NCBI GenBank assembly: GCA_027080315.1
Contig: JALWSI010000002.1
Location: 1 to 9,744, forward strand
Length of the DNA stretch: 9,744 nt
Direction of reading: 5' to 3'
Source of the DNA: a bacterium
GTDB lineage: Bacteria > Thermosulfidibacterota > Thermosulfidibacteria > Thermosulfidibacterales > JALWSI01
Both the position numbers and the translations under genes were made by a program. The first letter of the stretch is position 1. Every line of letters starts with the position of its first letter. Under the pieces are notes generated by a model that did not search any database, had not been told where the DNA came from, and was given only the letters and a program-made list of their open reading frames with translations. This document shows positions 1 to 7,249 of this stretch, one piece after another.

Positions 1-78
1 CTAAACACTCACTACCACTCTCTTTTGTGGGGCTCAAGCAGGTGGAAAACTTCTTCTTAATGGCTTATATCTTGCACT
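1..78. other. Upstream flank, no gene identified
   Basis: No gene can be assigned to these bases. One plus-strand frame stays open from base 3 to a TGA at 99-101 and another from base 1 to a TAA at 58-60, so the tail of an upstream gene could end here. Neither short translation resembles a family I know. There is no hairpin followed by a T-run that would mark a terminator. Confidence 0.5.
43..71 (+). promoter_or_regulatory. Possible sigma70-type promoter for a leaderless transcript
   Basis: TGGAAA at 43-48 (four of six matches to TTGACA) is followed after 17 bases by TATATC at 66-71 (four of six matches to TATAAT). A start of transcription six to eight bases later would fall at about 77-79, on the ATG of the first gene. 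That gene has no Shine-Dalgarno-like purine run in the 15 bases before its ATG, which fits a leaderless message. Both boxes are imperfect, so chance is a real alternative. Confidence 0.28.
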
Positions 79-2730
79 ATGGAGATAATCACCACCCATG
101 AGATGGCCGATTTTGATGCCTTGGCGTCTTTGATCGCAGCAAAGAAGCTGTATCCCAAGGCCCATCTGGTACTGCCTGGATCCCAGGAGAAGCAGGTGAG
201 GGACTACCTGAAAGAGTCTCCCTTCGCCTTGGAACTTATCCCTGCCAACAAGGTTAAGCCTGAGGAGGTCTCTCTCATGGTGGTGGTGGACACCAAGCTT
301 AAAGAGAGGATAGGCCCCTTGGGCAAGGTGGTGGAGCTGGGCAAGGCCAAACTCCATGTTTACGACCATCATCCCTCTCATCCCAAGGACCTGCAGGGTG
401 ATCTTGAGGTGGTGAGAGAGACTGGGGCCGCCACAACCATCCTTGTGAAGATCTTGAGAGATAGGGGGATAAAGATATCCCCTGAAGAAGCCACCCTCTT
501 CACCTTGGGGATCTATGAGGACACGGGGTGCTTCACCTTCAACTCTACCACCCCAGAGGACCTTGAGGCTGCCGCTTACCTTCTTGCTTGTGGCGCAGAG
601 CTCAACACCGTTTCAGACTACGTTAAGCGAGAACTGACCCCTGAGCAAGTGGATATGCTCAACGAGATGATAAAGAACGCCGAAGAGCACAACTTCAACG
701 GGGTGGATGTGGTTATCACCTCTATCTCAAGGGAGAGATACGTAGGAGATCTGGCGGTTCTGGCCCACAAGTTTAAGGACATGAAGAACCTCAATGTGCT
801 CTTTGTGCTGGCCCGCATGGACGATCGGATTACCCTAATTGCCCGAAGCCGTATTCCCTTGGTGAACGTTGGAGAGATAGCCGAAGAGTTTGGCGGTGGC
901 GGTCATCCCTCAGCGGCGTCAGCCATGATAAAGGATATTACCCTTGTTCAGGCCAAAGAGCTGTTGATTGAGACTTTGAATGCCCATCTTAGCAAGGTGC
1001 ACACCGCCTCAAGTGTGATGGTTGTACCGGTTCTCTGGATAGCCCCCCATGCCCCCATAAAAGAGGTGGAGCAGATGATGGTTCGCTACAACATCAACGC
1101 TATGCCTGTGTTGGAGAACGAAGACGGCAAGCTTCTTGGAGTTATCACCAGACAGACGGTTGAGAAGGCCCTCTACCACGGTTTGGGGGAGGCTCCCGTT
1201 GAAGACTACATGTCAACGGACATTGAGAGCGTTGATCCTCAGACCCCTCTAACGGAGGTGGAGAGGGTGATGATGGAAAAGAATCAGCGCATAGTACCTG
1301 TGGTTGAAGATGACAAGGTGGTGGGCATTGTGAGTAGGGGAGACGTGTTGAGGGTCCTCTACCGGGAGCTTAGCTACTCTCCTCAGCCCTTAAAAGAGAG
1401 CGCTTCAAACTTTCCCTTTGTTAAGAACGTGCGCTCCATCTTGAGAGACAGACTTCCCGACTACTGCAACAACATCCTTAAAGAGGCGGGGGATGTTGCC
1501 AACGAGATGGGGGTTAACGTCTATGTGGTTGGGGGATTTGTGAGAGACCTTCTGCTGAGGGTGGACAACTTAGACATAGACCTGGTCGTGGAAGGAGGAG
1601 ACGGCATAGCCTTTGCTCACCATCTTGCCTCTCGTTTCGGGGGCAGGGTGAACGCCCATAAAAAGTTTCACACCGCTGTGGTGGTGTTGCCCGATGGCTT
1701 CAAGATAGATGTGGCCACTGCAAGAATGGAGTACTACGAGGAGCCTGCAGCCCTTCCCGTGGTGAAGATGGGATCCATCAAGCGCGACCTTTACAGGCGC
1801 GACTTCTCAATAAACGCCATGGCCATAAAGCTCAACGGAGAGAACGCCTTTCACCTAATAGACTTTTTCGGTGGCCAGAAGGACCTTAAAGAGAAGAGGA
1901 TAAGGGTGTTGCACAACCTCAGCTTTGTGGAGGATCCCACAAGGGCCTTCAGGGCCATACGCTTTGAGCAACGCTACGGTTTTAGAATAGGGAAACAGAC
2001 CGAAAGGCTCATCAAGATAGCCATCAAAGAGAACTGCTTTGAGGCCCTTTCAAAGCACAGGCTCTTCACCGAGCTAAAGTTAATGCTCTCAGAGAGGGAG
2101 CCTTGGTCAATGGTTAAACGTATGGATCAGCTTGGGCTTCTGAAGTTTGTGCATCCCAAGCTCAGGATCACGCCCTCTCTGGAAGAGCTCTTTGAGGAGC
2201 TTGACGATGTGGTGGCCTGGTACTCTCTCCTCTTCTTAGAGGAGACTATTGAGCCTTGGATTCTCTACCTTGCCGCCCTCTTCTCTAATCTGAAGGCGGT
2301 AGAGGTTAAGGAGGCCCTTAAGGATCTTGGACTGCCCCGCCATCATCTTAGGCAGATCTTCAGGATTCACGTTACGGCTCCGAGGCTGGTGAAGGTTCTT
2401 GAAGAGCACGACGTGGAGGACAGGGTGTGGCTTCTTGAGGAGTTAAAGGATAAGCCTACCGATCTTCTTCTCTACGTTATGGCCCTATCAAAAGAGGATA
2501 AGGTGAGAAAGGGTATCTCGGTGTTCCTCACCATGCTGCGCAAGGTGAAGCCCCTTTTGACGGGTAAGGACCTTATTGAAATGGGGCTCACCCCTGGTCC
2601 CCTGTTTAAAGAGGTGTTTGATGGGCTGGTGAAGGCCAGAATCTTGGGGAAGGTTAGGGATAGACAAGAAGAGAAGAGGTGGGTTGAGGAGTTTTTGAGG
2701 AGCCGCAAGGCCAACCAGTCTGAACTTTGA
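79..2730 (+). CDS. DHH-CBS-tRNA nucleotidyltransferase fusion (A-adding type)
   Basis: An 883-residue enzyme expected to add the terminal A (or CCA) to tRNA 3' ends in the cytoplasm. Domains in order: a DHH phosphoesterase with H7, D11, D13, then D71, then D96-H97-H98, and D148 in an EDTG motif; DHHA1 with GGGGH at 272-276; two CBS repeats at about 314-433; and a class II nucleotidyltransferase head with GGFVRD at 485-490, catalytic D499 and D501, RRDFSINAM at 573-581 and EDPTR at 618-622, followed by a helical arm. The layout matches the large A-adding enzyme of Aquifex (about 820 residues), which works with a separate CC-adding enzyme. A-adding rather than full CCA-adding activity is inferred from this layout. 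All DHH metal ligands are present, so that domain may be an active phosphodiesterase; its substrate is unknown. The ATG at 79 is the first start after an in-frame TAA at 58-60 and sits just before DHH motif I. No HD domain is seen. Confidence 0.93.
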   Translation: MEIITTHEMADFDALASLIAAKKLYPKAHLVLPGSQEKQVRDYLKESPFALELIPANKVKPEEVSLMVVVDTKLKERIGPLGKVVELGKAKLHVYDHHPSHPKDLQGDLEVVRETGAATTILVKILRDRGIKISPEEATLFTLGIYEDTGCFTFNSTTPEDLEAAAYLLACGAELNTVSDYVKRELTPEQVDMLNEMIKNAEEHNFNGVDVVITSISRERYVGDLAVLAHKFKDMKNLNVLFVLARMDDRITLIARSRIPLVNVGEIAEEFGGGGHPSAASAMIKDITLVQAKELLIETLNAHLSKVHTASSVMVVPVLWIAPHAPIKEVEQMMVRYNINAMPVLENEDGKLLGVITRQTVEKALYHGLGEAPVEDYMSTDIESVDPQTPLTEVERVMMEKNQRIVPVVEDDKVVGIVSRGDVLRVLYRELSYSPQPLKESASNFPFVKNVRSILRDRLPDYCNNILKEAGDVANEMGVNVYVVGGFVRDLLLRVDNLDIDLVVEGGDGIAFAHHLASRFGGRVNAHKKFHTAVVVLPDGFKIDVATARMEYYEEPAALPVVKMGSIKRDLYRRDFSINAMAIKLNGENAFHLIDFFGGQKDLKEKRIRVLHNLSFVEDPTRAFRAIRFEQRYGFRIGKQTERLIKIAIKENCFEALSKHRLFTELKLMLSEREPWSMVKRMDQLGLLKFVHPKLRITPSLEELFEELDDVVAWYSLLFLEETIEPWILYLAALFSNLKAVEVKEALKDLGLPRHHLRQIFRIHVTAPRLVKVLEEHDVEDRVWLLEELKDKPTDLLLYVMALSKEDKVRKGISVFLTMLRKVKPLLTGKDLIEMGLTPGPLFKEVFDGLVKARILGKVRDRQEEKRWVEEFLRSRKANQSEL

Positions 2731-2811
2731 TCCTTGCTGGCAAGGGGTTGCAAAAGATACGGCAGGGGGTATCTATTACCCACAATAGAGATGGACCTAA
2801 GGAGAACGCTA
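2731..2811 (+). promoter_or_regulatory. Intergenic leader with overlapping inverted repeats
   Basis: This 81-base gap holds four small inverted repeats in two overlapping pairs: CCTTGC/GCAAGG (2732-2745) shares bases with GCAA/TTGC (2740-2751), and GATAC/GTATC (2756-2773) shares bases with GGGTA/TACCC (2767-2781). Within each pair only one hairpin can form at a time. There is no T-run, so none is a classical intrinsic terminator. A weak promoter may overlap them (TTGCAA at 2748-2753, TCTATT at 2772-2777, spacer 18). Regulation of the M16 genes from here is inference only. Confidence 0.3.
2799..2804 (+). promoter_or_regulatory. Ribosome binding site AAGGAG deciding the M16 start
   Basis: AAGGAG lies seven bases before the ATG at 2812. 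It is the strongest ribosome site in the gap and favours that ATG over the in-frame ATG at 2791 and TTG at 2734. The chosen start also puts a signal peptide at the very N-terminus. Confidence 0.75.
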
Positions 2812-4164
2812 ATGGATAGAAGAATACCAAGATTTCTGCTCCTGCTGCTTCTGATCTTGGGAGTGGAGTTTGTGGTACCAGGAGGAGGGCATGCAAAGGT
2901 GAATCTGAACGTTAAAGAGAAGACGCTTTCCAACGGGCTGAAGGTGTTGGTGCTTGAGGATCACTCTACCCCTACCGCCACCTTCCAGGTCTGGTACAAG
3001 GTGGGCTCGAGAAACGAGGTTTACGGTAAGACGGGAATCTCACACATGCTTGAGCATATGATGTTCAAAGGCACCCACAAGTACGGTCCTGGAGAGTTCT
3101 CTAACATTGTGGCCAGAAACGGTGGCTCAGAGAACGCTTTCACCAGCCGTGATTACACCGCCTACTTTGAGAACTGGGCCAGTGACAGAATAGAGGTATC
3201 TATGGAGCTTGAGTCTGATCGTATGTGCAACCTGCTTCTTGATGAGAAGGAGTTTGCTAAGGAGAAGCAGGTGGTTATGGAGGAGCGAAGGCTGCGCACC
3301 GAGGACGATCCCACCTCCCTCCTCGTGGAAGAGCTATTCGCCACTGCCTACAAAGTGCATCCATACCATTGGCCGGTTATTGGCTGGATGGGAGATATTG
3401 ACTCCTTCACCGTTGAGGATCTCAGGACCTACTACAAGAACCACTACGCCCCTAACAACGCTGTGGTGGTGGTGGTGGGAGACGTTGATTCCCAGGATGT
3501 ATTTGCCAAGATGGAGAAGTGGTTTGGTTCCATTCCCTCAAGACCCGTTAAGAGCCACCACATTACCCAAGAGCCCCCTCAGCGTGGAGAGAAGAGGGTT
3601 CAGGTGGTGAGCAAAGAGGCCAGACTGCCCTTTGTTATGCTGGCCTTTCACGTTCCCACAATTGGCAGCGAAGATGAACACGCCCTTGAGATTTTGGCCT
3701 CGGTGCTGGGAGACGGCAAAAGCAGTCGTATCTACAAGCGCTTTGTCAGAGAGGATCGCTCTGCCCTCTTTGCCGGGGCCTACTATTCCCGGATGAGAGA
3801 CAGTGGCCTTCTCTATTTCTACGTTGGGTTGTTGCCTGGGAAGAAAGTGGAGGATGTTGAGGCCAAGATTCTGGAAGAGATTGAGAAGGTGAAGACCAAC
3901 GGCATCACCGAAAGGGAGCTTGAGAAGGCCAAGAACCAGATAGAGGCGGGGTTCATCTATGGTCTTGACTCAAACTTTTATCGGGCAATGACCATTGGAA
4001 GGCTTGAGGTGACGGGAATCGGCTACAAGTACTTAGAGACCTATGTGGATAACGTGAGAAAGGTGACTGCAGAGCAGGTGAAGGAGGTGGCAAACAAGTA
4101 CTTCACCGAAGAGAACCGTACCTGGGGCGTACTGCTTCCTGAACATGAGGATAAGAGAGAATGA
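2812..4164 (+). CDS. Secreted M16 family zinc peptidase, catalytic subunit
   Basis: A 450-residue M16B metallopeptidase, expected to degrade peptides or unfolded segments in the periplasm or at the envelope. The N-terminus is a signal peptide: a basic start (MDRRIPRF), a run of Leu/Ile, and a likely cleavage after GGGHA near residue 29. The inverted zinc motif HMLEH is at 78-82 (ligands H78 and H82, catalytic E81), and the third ligand is E157 or E158 in VVMEERR, at about the spacing usual for M16. The N-terminal M16 domain covers roughly residues 35-180 and the M16_C domain roughly 185-365. The R/Y substrate-binding pair of M16 partners is incomplete: Phe stands where Tyr is expected after RED. 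It therefore probably needs the next gene's product, which overlaps it as ATGA. A Val run encoded by five GTG codons precedes a GDV motif typical of the family. The substrate cannot be read from sequence. Confidence 0.92.
   Translation: MDRRIPRFLLLLLLILGVEFVVPGGGHAKVNLNVKEKTLSNGLKVLVLEDHSTPTATFQVWYKVGSRNEVYGKTGISHMLEHMMFKGTHKYGPGEFSNIVARNGGSENAFTSRDYTAYFENWASDRIEVSMELESDRMCNLLLDEKEFAKEKQVVMEERRLRTEDDPTSLLVEELFATAYKVHPYHWPVIGWMGDIDSFTVEDLRTYYKNHYAPNNAVVVVVGDVDSQDVFAKMEKWFGSIPSRPVKSHHITQEPPQRGEKRVQVVSKEARLPFVMLAFHVPTIGSEDEHALEILASVLGDGKSSRIYKRFVREDRSALFAGAYYSRMRDSGLLYFYVGLLPGKKVEDVEAKILEEIEKVKTNGITERELEKAKNQIEAGFIYGLDSNFYRAMTIGRLEVTGIGYKYLETYVDNVRKVTAEQVKEVANKYFTEENRTWGVLLPEHEDKRE
3463..3477 (+). 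repeat. (GTG)5 trinucleotide run in coding sequence
   Basis: Five consecutive GTG codons encode a Val run in a beta-strand before GDV. The Val-rich strand is usual for M16 proteins, and the second M16 gene has a related AIMVVVGD strand with mixed codons. Slippage here would change the number of Val residues without a frameshift. Confidence 0.7.
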
Positions 4165-5606
4165 AGCAGGTGATGGCAGGACTTATGGTGGGTTTGATGC
4201 TGTTATCGGGAGGAATTATGGGTTGTTCGTCCAAGAGTGGAGTGGTGAAATCAGATGAAACCATGAGGGGCGCATCTGTTGAGAAGAAGGGGGCCATTGT
4301 TCCCACGGTCTTCACCACAGAGAATGGAATGGAGGTCTGGATGGTTCAGAGAAGCTCCATTCCCTTCGTGGTGTTCAAGTGGATATTTGACGCTGGGGCG
4401 GTGAGGGATCCTAACAAAAAAGAGGGGCTGGCTAACCTGGCCTCCTCTATGCTCACCGAAGGTACCACCACCAGAACCGCCCAACAGATATCAGAAGAGA
4501 GCGACTTTATTGGAGCAGAGCTTGGGGCCCACTGTGGCAAAGACTACTCTTCTGTCTCCTTAACCGTGCTTAAGAGCCAGCTTGAGAAGGGCTTTGAGCT
4601 TGCGGCAGATGTGTTAACCAACGCTTCTTTTCCCCAGAGCGAGTTTGAGAGGGTGAAGGCAGAGATTGAAGGGGACATACTGAAGGACGAGGAGGATCCA
4701 GGCACCGTGGCCTCTAAGGCCTTCAGTGAGATGATCTTCAAAAACACCCCTTACCATCATCCTGTTAAAGGATACAGAGAGAGCGTGGCTTCCATCACCA
4801 GAGATGAGGCCTTTGGTTTCTACCGCCACTACTATGCTCCCAACAACGCCATAATGGTTGTGGTGGGCGACATCACCGAAGACGAGCTGAAGGGTTTAAT
4901 TGAAAAGTACCTCTCAAGTTGGAAACCTGAAGATGTTGAGCCTCCTGCTACTCCTCCTATTCCTGCCTCAGAGAAGGGAATCAGAGAGATCAAGAAGGAT
5001 GTGACTCAGGCCAACATAGTGATGGGCCATTTAGGGATAAGCAGATCAAACCCCGATTTTGTGCCCCTCTATCTCTTCAACCAGATCCTTGGTGGAGGAG
5101 GACTCACCTCCCGGCTCTTCAAGAAGATACGGGAGGAAGGGGGATACTCTTACAGCGTTTACAGCTACATAGATCCAACAAGGTGGCCTGGCGCTTTTCA
5201 GATAGTGCTTCAGACGAAGAACTCTTCGGCAGGAGAGGCCATTGCCAAGGTGAAGGAGGTGCTAAACGACCTTCTCACCAAGGGACCAACTGAGCAGGAG
5301 GTTGAAGACGCCAAAAGGTACCTTACCGGTAGCTTTCCCCTGCGTATTGACACAAACTCAGAGATCGCCAGCTACTTGGGCTTTGCCGCCTTCCACAGGC
5401 TGGGCACCGACTACCTTGTGAGGTTTCCTGAGATGATTGAGAAGGTGAGTCGGGATGAGATGATGGCTGCTGCTCGTAAGCACATCCATCCCAACGATCT
5501 TCTTGTTGTGGTGGTGAAAGGGGAGCATGATCTTCCCGGAGAGCCTGCTCCCACAAACGGTAGAAAGGACTTTGAAGATGAAGGCAGTCACAACCACAGA
5601 TGTTAA
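4161..5606 (+). CDS. M16 family lipoprotein, non-catalytic partner subunit
   Basis: A 481-residue M16 homologue that starts with a lipoprotein signal: hydrophobic residues 4-20 and a lipobox ending IMGC, with C22 as the lipidated Cys. Ser follows it, which in Gram-negatives favours the outer membrane. The zinc motif is lost: at the HxxEH position stand N92, S95 and S96. The C-terminal domain keeps RLFKKIREEGGYSYSV with R324 and Y331, the R/Y pair that binds substrate in the inactive subunits of heterodimeric M16B peptidases. Together with the upstream catalytic subunit, which has HxxEH but an incomplete R/Y pair, this predicts an obligate heterodimer tethered to a membrane by this subunit. 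Its ATG overlaps the upstream TGA as ATGA, suggesting coupled translation. Its last 29 bases contain the start of purC. The family call is firm; dimerisation and location are inferred. Confidence 0.9.
   Translation: MKQVMAGLMVGLMLLSGGIMGCSSKSGVVKSDETMRGASVEKKGAIVPTVFTTENGMEVWMVQRSSIPFVVFKWIFDAGAVRDPNKKEGLANLASSMLTEGTTTRTAQQISEESDFIGAELGAHCGKDYSSVSLTVLKSQLEKGFELAADVLTNASFPQSEFERVKAEIEGDILKDEEDPGTVASKAFSEMIFKNTPYHHPVKGYRESVASITRDEAFGFYRHYYAPNNAIMVVVGDITEDELKGLIEKYLSSWKPEDVEPPATPPIPASEKGIREIKKDVTQANIVMGHLGISRSNPDFVPLYLFNQILGGGGLTSRLFKKIREEGGYSYSVYSYIDPTRWPGAFQIVLQTKNSSAGEAIAKVKEVLNDLLTKGPTEQEVEDAKRYLTGSFPLRIDTNSEIASYLGFAAFHRLGTDYLVRFPEMIEKVSRDEMMAAARKHIHPNDLLVVVVKGEHDLPGEPAPTNGRKDFEDEGSHNHRC
5564..5569 (+). 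promoter_or_regulatory. Ribosome binding site AAAGGA for purC
   Basis: AAAGGA sits eight bases before the ATG at 5578, inside the end of the M16 lipoprotein gene. It supports 5578 over the longer in-frame start at 5527, whose extra 17 residues are not part of PurC. Confidence 0.7.
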
Positions 5607-6459
5607 AGAGTTGAAGCCCCTGTACAAGGGGAAGGTGAGGGACATCTACCAGGTGGATGAGAACACACTCTTGATGATTGCCACAGACCGCATCTCTGCC
5701 TTTGATGTGGTCTTTAACGAGGGGATTCCGGAGAAAGGGGTGGTTCTTACCAGGGTCTCTAACAAGTGGTTTGGCATGATTGACTGGATTTCCAACCACC
5801 TTATCTCCACCAATCCCTCAGAGGAGTTACCCTTTCTCAGGGGGTATCCTGGGCTTAATGAGCGCTCGGTGCTGGTGAAGAGGCTGAAGAGGCTTGATGT
5901 GGAGTGCGTGGCAAGGGGATACCTCTTTGGAAGCGCATGGAAGGAGTACCAGAAAACGGGCAAGGTTTGTGGGATAGAGCTGCCGCCTAACATGAAACAG
6001 GCGGAGCCTCTGCCTGAGCCAATCTTCACCCCTGCCACAAAGGCGGAGTCTGGGCACGACGAGAACATCACCGCTGAGCAGTGCATTGAGATACTGGGGG
6101 ATGAGGATCTCTTCAACAAGATCAAGACCGAAACCCTCAAGATCTACCAGATGGCCCATGATCTTTTGAGAGAAAAGGGGATAATACTCTCTGATACCAA
6201 GTTTGAGTTTGGTCTTGATGAGAAGGGTGAGCTCTACCTTATTGATGAGGTGCTCACCCCTGACTCTTCCCGTTTCTGGGACGCAAGCCAGTACCAGGTG
6301 GGCACGAGCCCTCCAAACTACGACAAACAGTTCATAAGAGACTACCTGGAGACCTTGGATTGGGACAAGACCCCTCCCCCTCCTCCCTTGCCCGAAGAGG
6401 TTATCAACAAGACCATTGAGCGCTACAAGGCCATAGAGAGGATTATTCTCCAGCTCTGA
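5578..6459 (+). CDS. purC: SAICAR synthetase (phosphoribosylaminoimidazole-succinocarboxamide synthase)
   Basis: A 293-residue cytoplasmic enzyme that joins aspartate to CAIR using ATP to make SAICAR in de novo purine synthesis. Recognisable motifs are the N-terminal YKGKVRDIY (residues 16-24, ATP-binding hairpin), ATDRISAFDVV (35-45), ARGYLFGSAWKEY from 112, the FEFG segment, and LIDEVLTPDSSRFWD around 221-235, which holds the Asp/Glu metal and substrate region. Length fits the roughly 290-residue class rather than the short 235-residue Gram-positive/E. coli class. It begins 29 bases before the upstream M16 gene ends and stops 8 bases before the YggS gene, so it is probably cotranscribed with both. 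No other purine gene is visible in the window. Confidence 0.97.
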   Translation: MKAVTTTDVKELKPLYKGKVRDIYQVDENTLLMIATDRISAFDVVFNEGIPEKGVVLTRVSNKWFGMIDWISNHLISTNPSEELPFLRGYPGLNERSVLVKRLKRLDVECVARGYLFGSAWKEYQKTGKVCGIELPPNMKQAEPLPEPIFTPATKAESGHDENITAEQCIEILGDEDLFNKIKTETLKIYQMAHDLLREKGIILSDTKFEFGLDEKGELYLIDEVLTPDSSRFWDASQYQVGTSPPNYDKQFIRDYLETLDWDKTPPPPPLPEEVINKTIERYKAIERIILQL

Positions 6460-6467
6460 GGTGGGGT

Positions 6468-7169
6468 ATGGAGATTGCAGAGAGGTTGAGGAGGGTTGAA
6501 GATAGGATAGCCAAGGCCGCAGAGAGGGCAGGTAGGGATCCCTCTGAAATAACGCTTGTGGCTGTAAGTAAAACCGTTGAGCCAGAGAGGATAAGGCAGG
6601 CGGTTGGGGCTGGGGTTCAGGTCTTGGGTGAAAACAGGGTTCAGGAGGCCAGGGATAAGATCAAAGAGCTTGGCAGGATAGCCCAGTGGCACATGATTGG
6701 GCACCTGCAGAAGAACAAGGCCAAGTATGTGGCAGAGCTTTTTGACATGCTTCACTCCTTAGACGACCTTCCCCTTCTGGATGCACTGTGCAAAAGGCTT
6801 GAGAAGCTGGGTAAGGAAGCCTTCCCCACGCTTGTTGAGGTGAAACTCTCTCCAGAGGAGACCAAACACGGCTGTGATCCCCGTGAGCTCCTCGCTTTGG
6901 CTAAAGAAGCGAGCTCACGGCCTCAGGTTAAACTGCTTGGGCTTATGACCATTGCCCCTTACTCAGAGGATCCCGAGGTGGCGAGGCCCTGTTTCAGAAG
7001 GCTCAGAGAACTGAGGGATGAGCTTCAAGACTACTTGGGAGTGGCGCTTCCTCACCTCTCAATGGGGATGTCGGGGGACTTTGAGGTGGCCATAGAGGAG
7101 GGATCCACCATGGTGAGGATCGGCACCGCCATATTCGGAGAGAGGGTTTACGGGTGCAAGCTTGATTGA
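6468..7169 (+). CDS. YggS/PROSC family PLP-binding homeostasis protein
   Basis: A 233-residue single-domain TIM-barrel protein that binds pyridoxal phosphate and keeps free PLP low; no enzymatic reaction is established for the family. K35 in LVAVSKTV is the Schiff-base Lys. Other family signatures are LGENRVQEARDK, WHMIGHLQKNKAKY, LVEVKLSPEETKHGC, LLGLMTIAPYSEDP, LSMGMSGDFEVAIEEGSTMVRIGTAIFGER near the C-terminus. Length is normal. GAGGTGGGG over the purC stop serves as ribosome site, four to five bases or so before the ATG, so translation may be coupled to purC. A strong imperfect hairpin lies in the coding sequence at 6881-6920. Confidence 0.95.
   Translation: MEIAERLRRVEDRIAKAAERAGRDPSEITLVAVSKTVEPERIRQAVGAGVQVLGENRVQEARDKIKELGRIAQWHMIGHLQKNKAKYVAELFDMLHSLDDLPLLDALCKRLEKLGKEAFPTLVEVKLSPEETKHGCDPRELLALAKEASSRPQVKLLGLMTIAPYSEDPEVARPCFRRLRELRDELQDYLGVALPHLSMGMSGDFEVAIEEGSTMVRIGTAIFGERVYGCKLD
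6881..6920 (+). repeat. Intragenic inverted repeat (10 bp plus 4 bp)
   Basis: CCGTGAGCTC at 6881-6890 is an exact reverse complement of GAGCTCACGG at 6911-6920. Inside it GCTT at 6894-6897 pairs with AAGC at 6907-6910 after a three-base bulge, leaving a nine-base loop. The hairpin would be a GC-rich structure within the YggS message. No T-run follows, so it is not an intrinsic terminator. It encodes ordinary family sequence. Confidence 0.6.
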
Positions 7170-7249
7170 GATTCTTTCGCCCTCTCGGGTAAGGTGGTAA
7201 GGTGGAGCCAGACCCCAAGGGGAGGGGAATTCTTTGGGAGGATACCAGG
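7170..7249 (+). promoter_or_regulatory. Leader of the thiamin genes, with tandem 8-bp repeat
   Basis: An 80-base gap between the YggS gene and thi4. It contains GGTAAGGT twice in tandem (7188-7203) and a purine-rich segment before the start codon. I looked for the TPP riboswitch core (CUGAGA and the ACCUGAU-like block) and did not find it; the gap is also rather short for one plus an expression platform. No convincing promoter or terminator is visible, so the thiamin genes may continue the upstream transcript. Confidence 0.35.
7236..7242 (+). promoter_or_regulatory. Ribosome binding site GGGAGGA deciding the thi4 start
   Basis: GGGAGGA lies seven bases before the GTG at 7250. It favours that start over the in-frame GTG at 7202, which would add 16 residues (EPDPKGRG and so on) not expected in Thi4 proteins, whose N-terminus normally begins close to the LDE segment. 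Confidence 0.75.

Noticed and set aside
2734-2811. Longer N-terminus of the first M16 protein from TTG 2734 or ATG 2791
   Set aside because: The extra residues precede a good signal peptide, and AAGGAG is correctly spaced for the ATG at 2812.
3209-3610. A 133-codon plus-strand frame inside the first M16 gene
   Set aside because: It is an out-of-frame reading of conserved M16 sequence; its Trp run comes from the GTG repeat.
5527-5577. Longer PurC start at ATG 5527
   Set aside because: PurC proteins start close to the KGKVRDIY hairpin, and AAAGGA fits the ATG at 5578.
7202-7249. Longer Thi4 start at GTG 7202
   Set aside because: The added residues do not look like Thi4, and GGGAGGA is spaced for GTG 7250.
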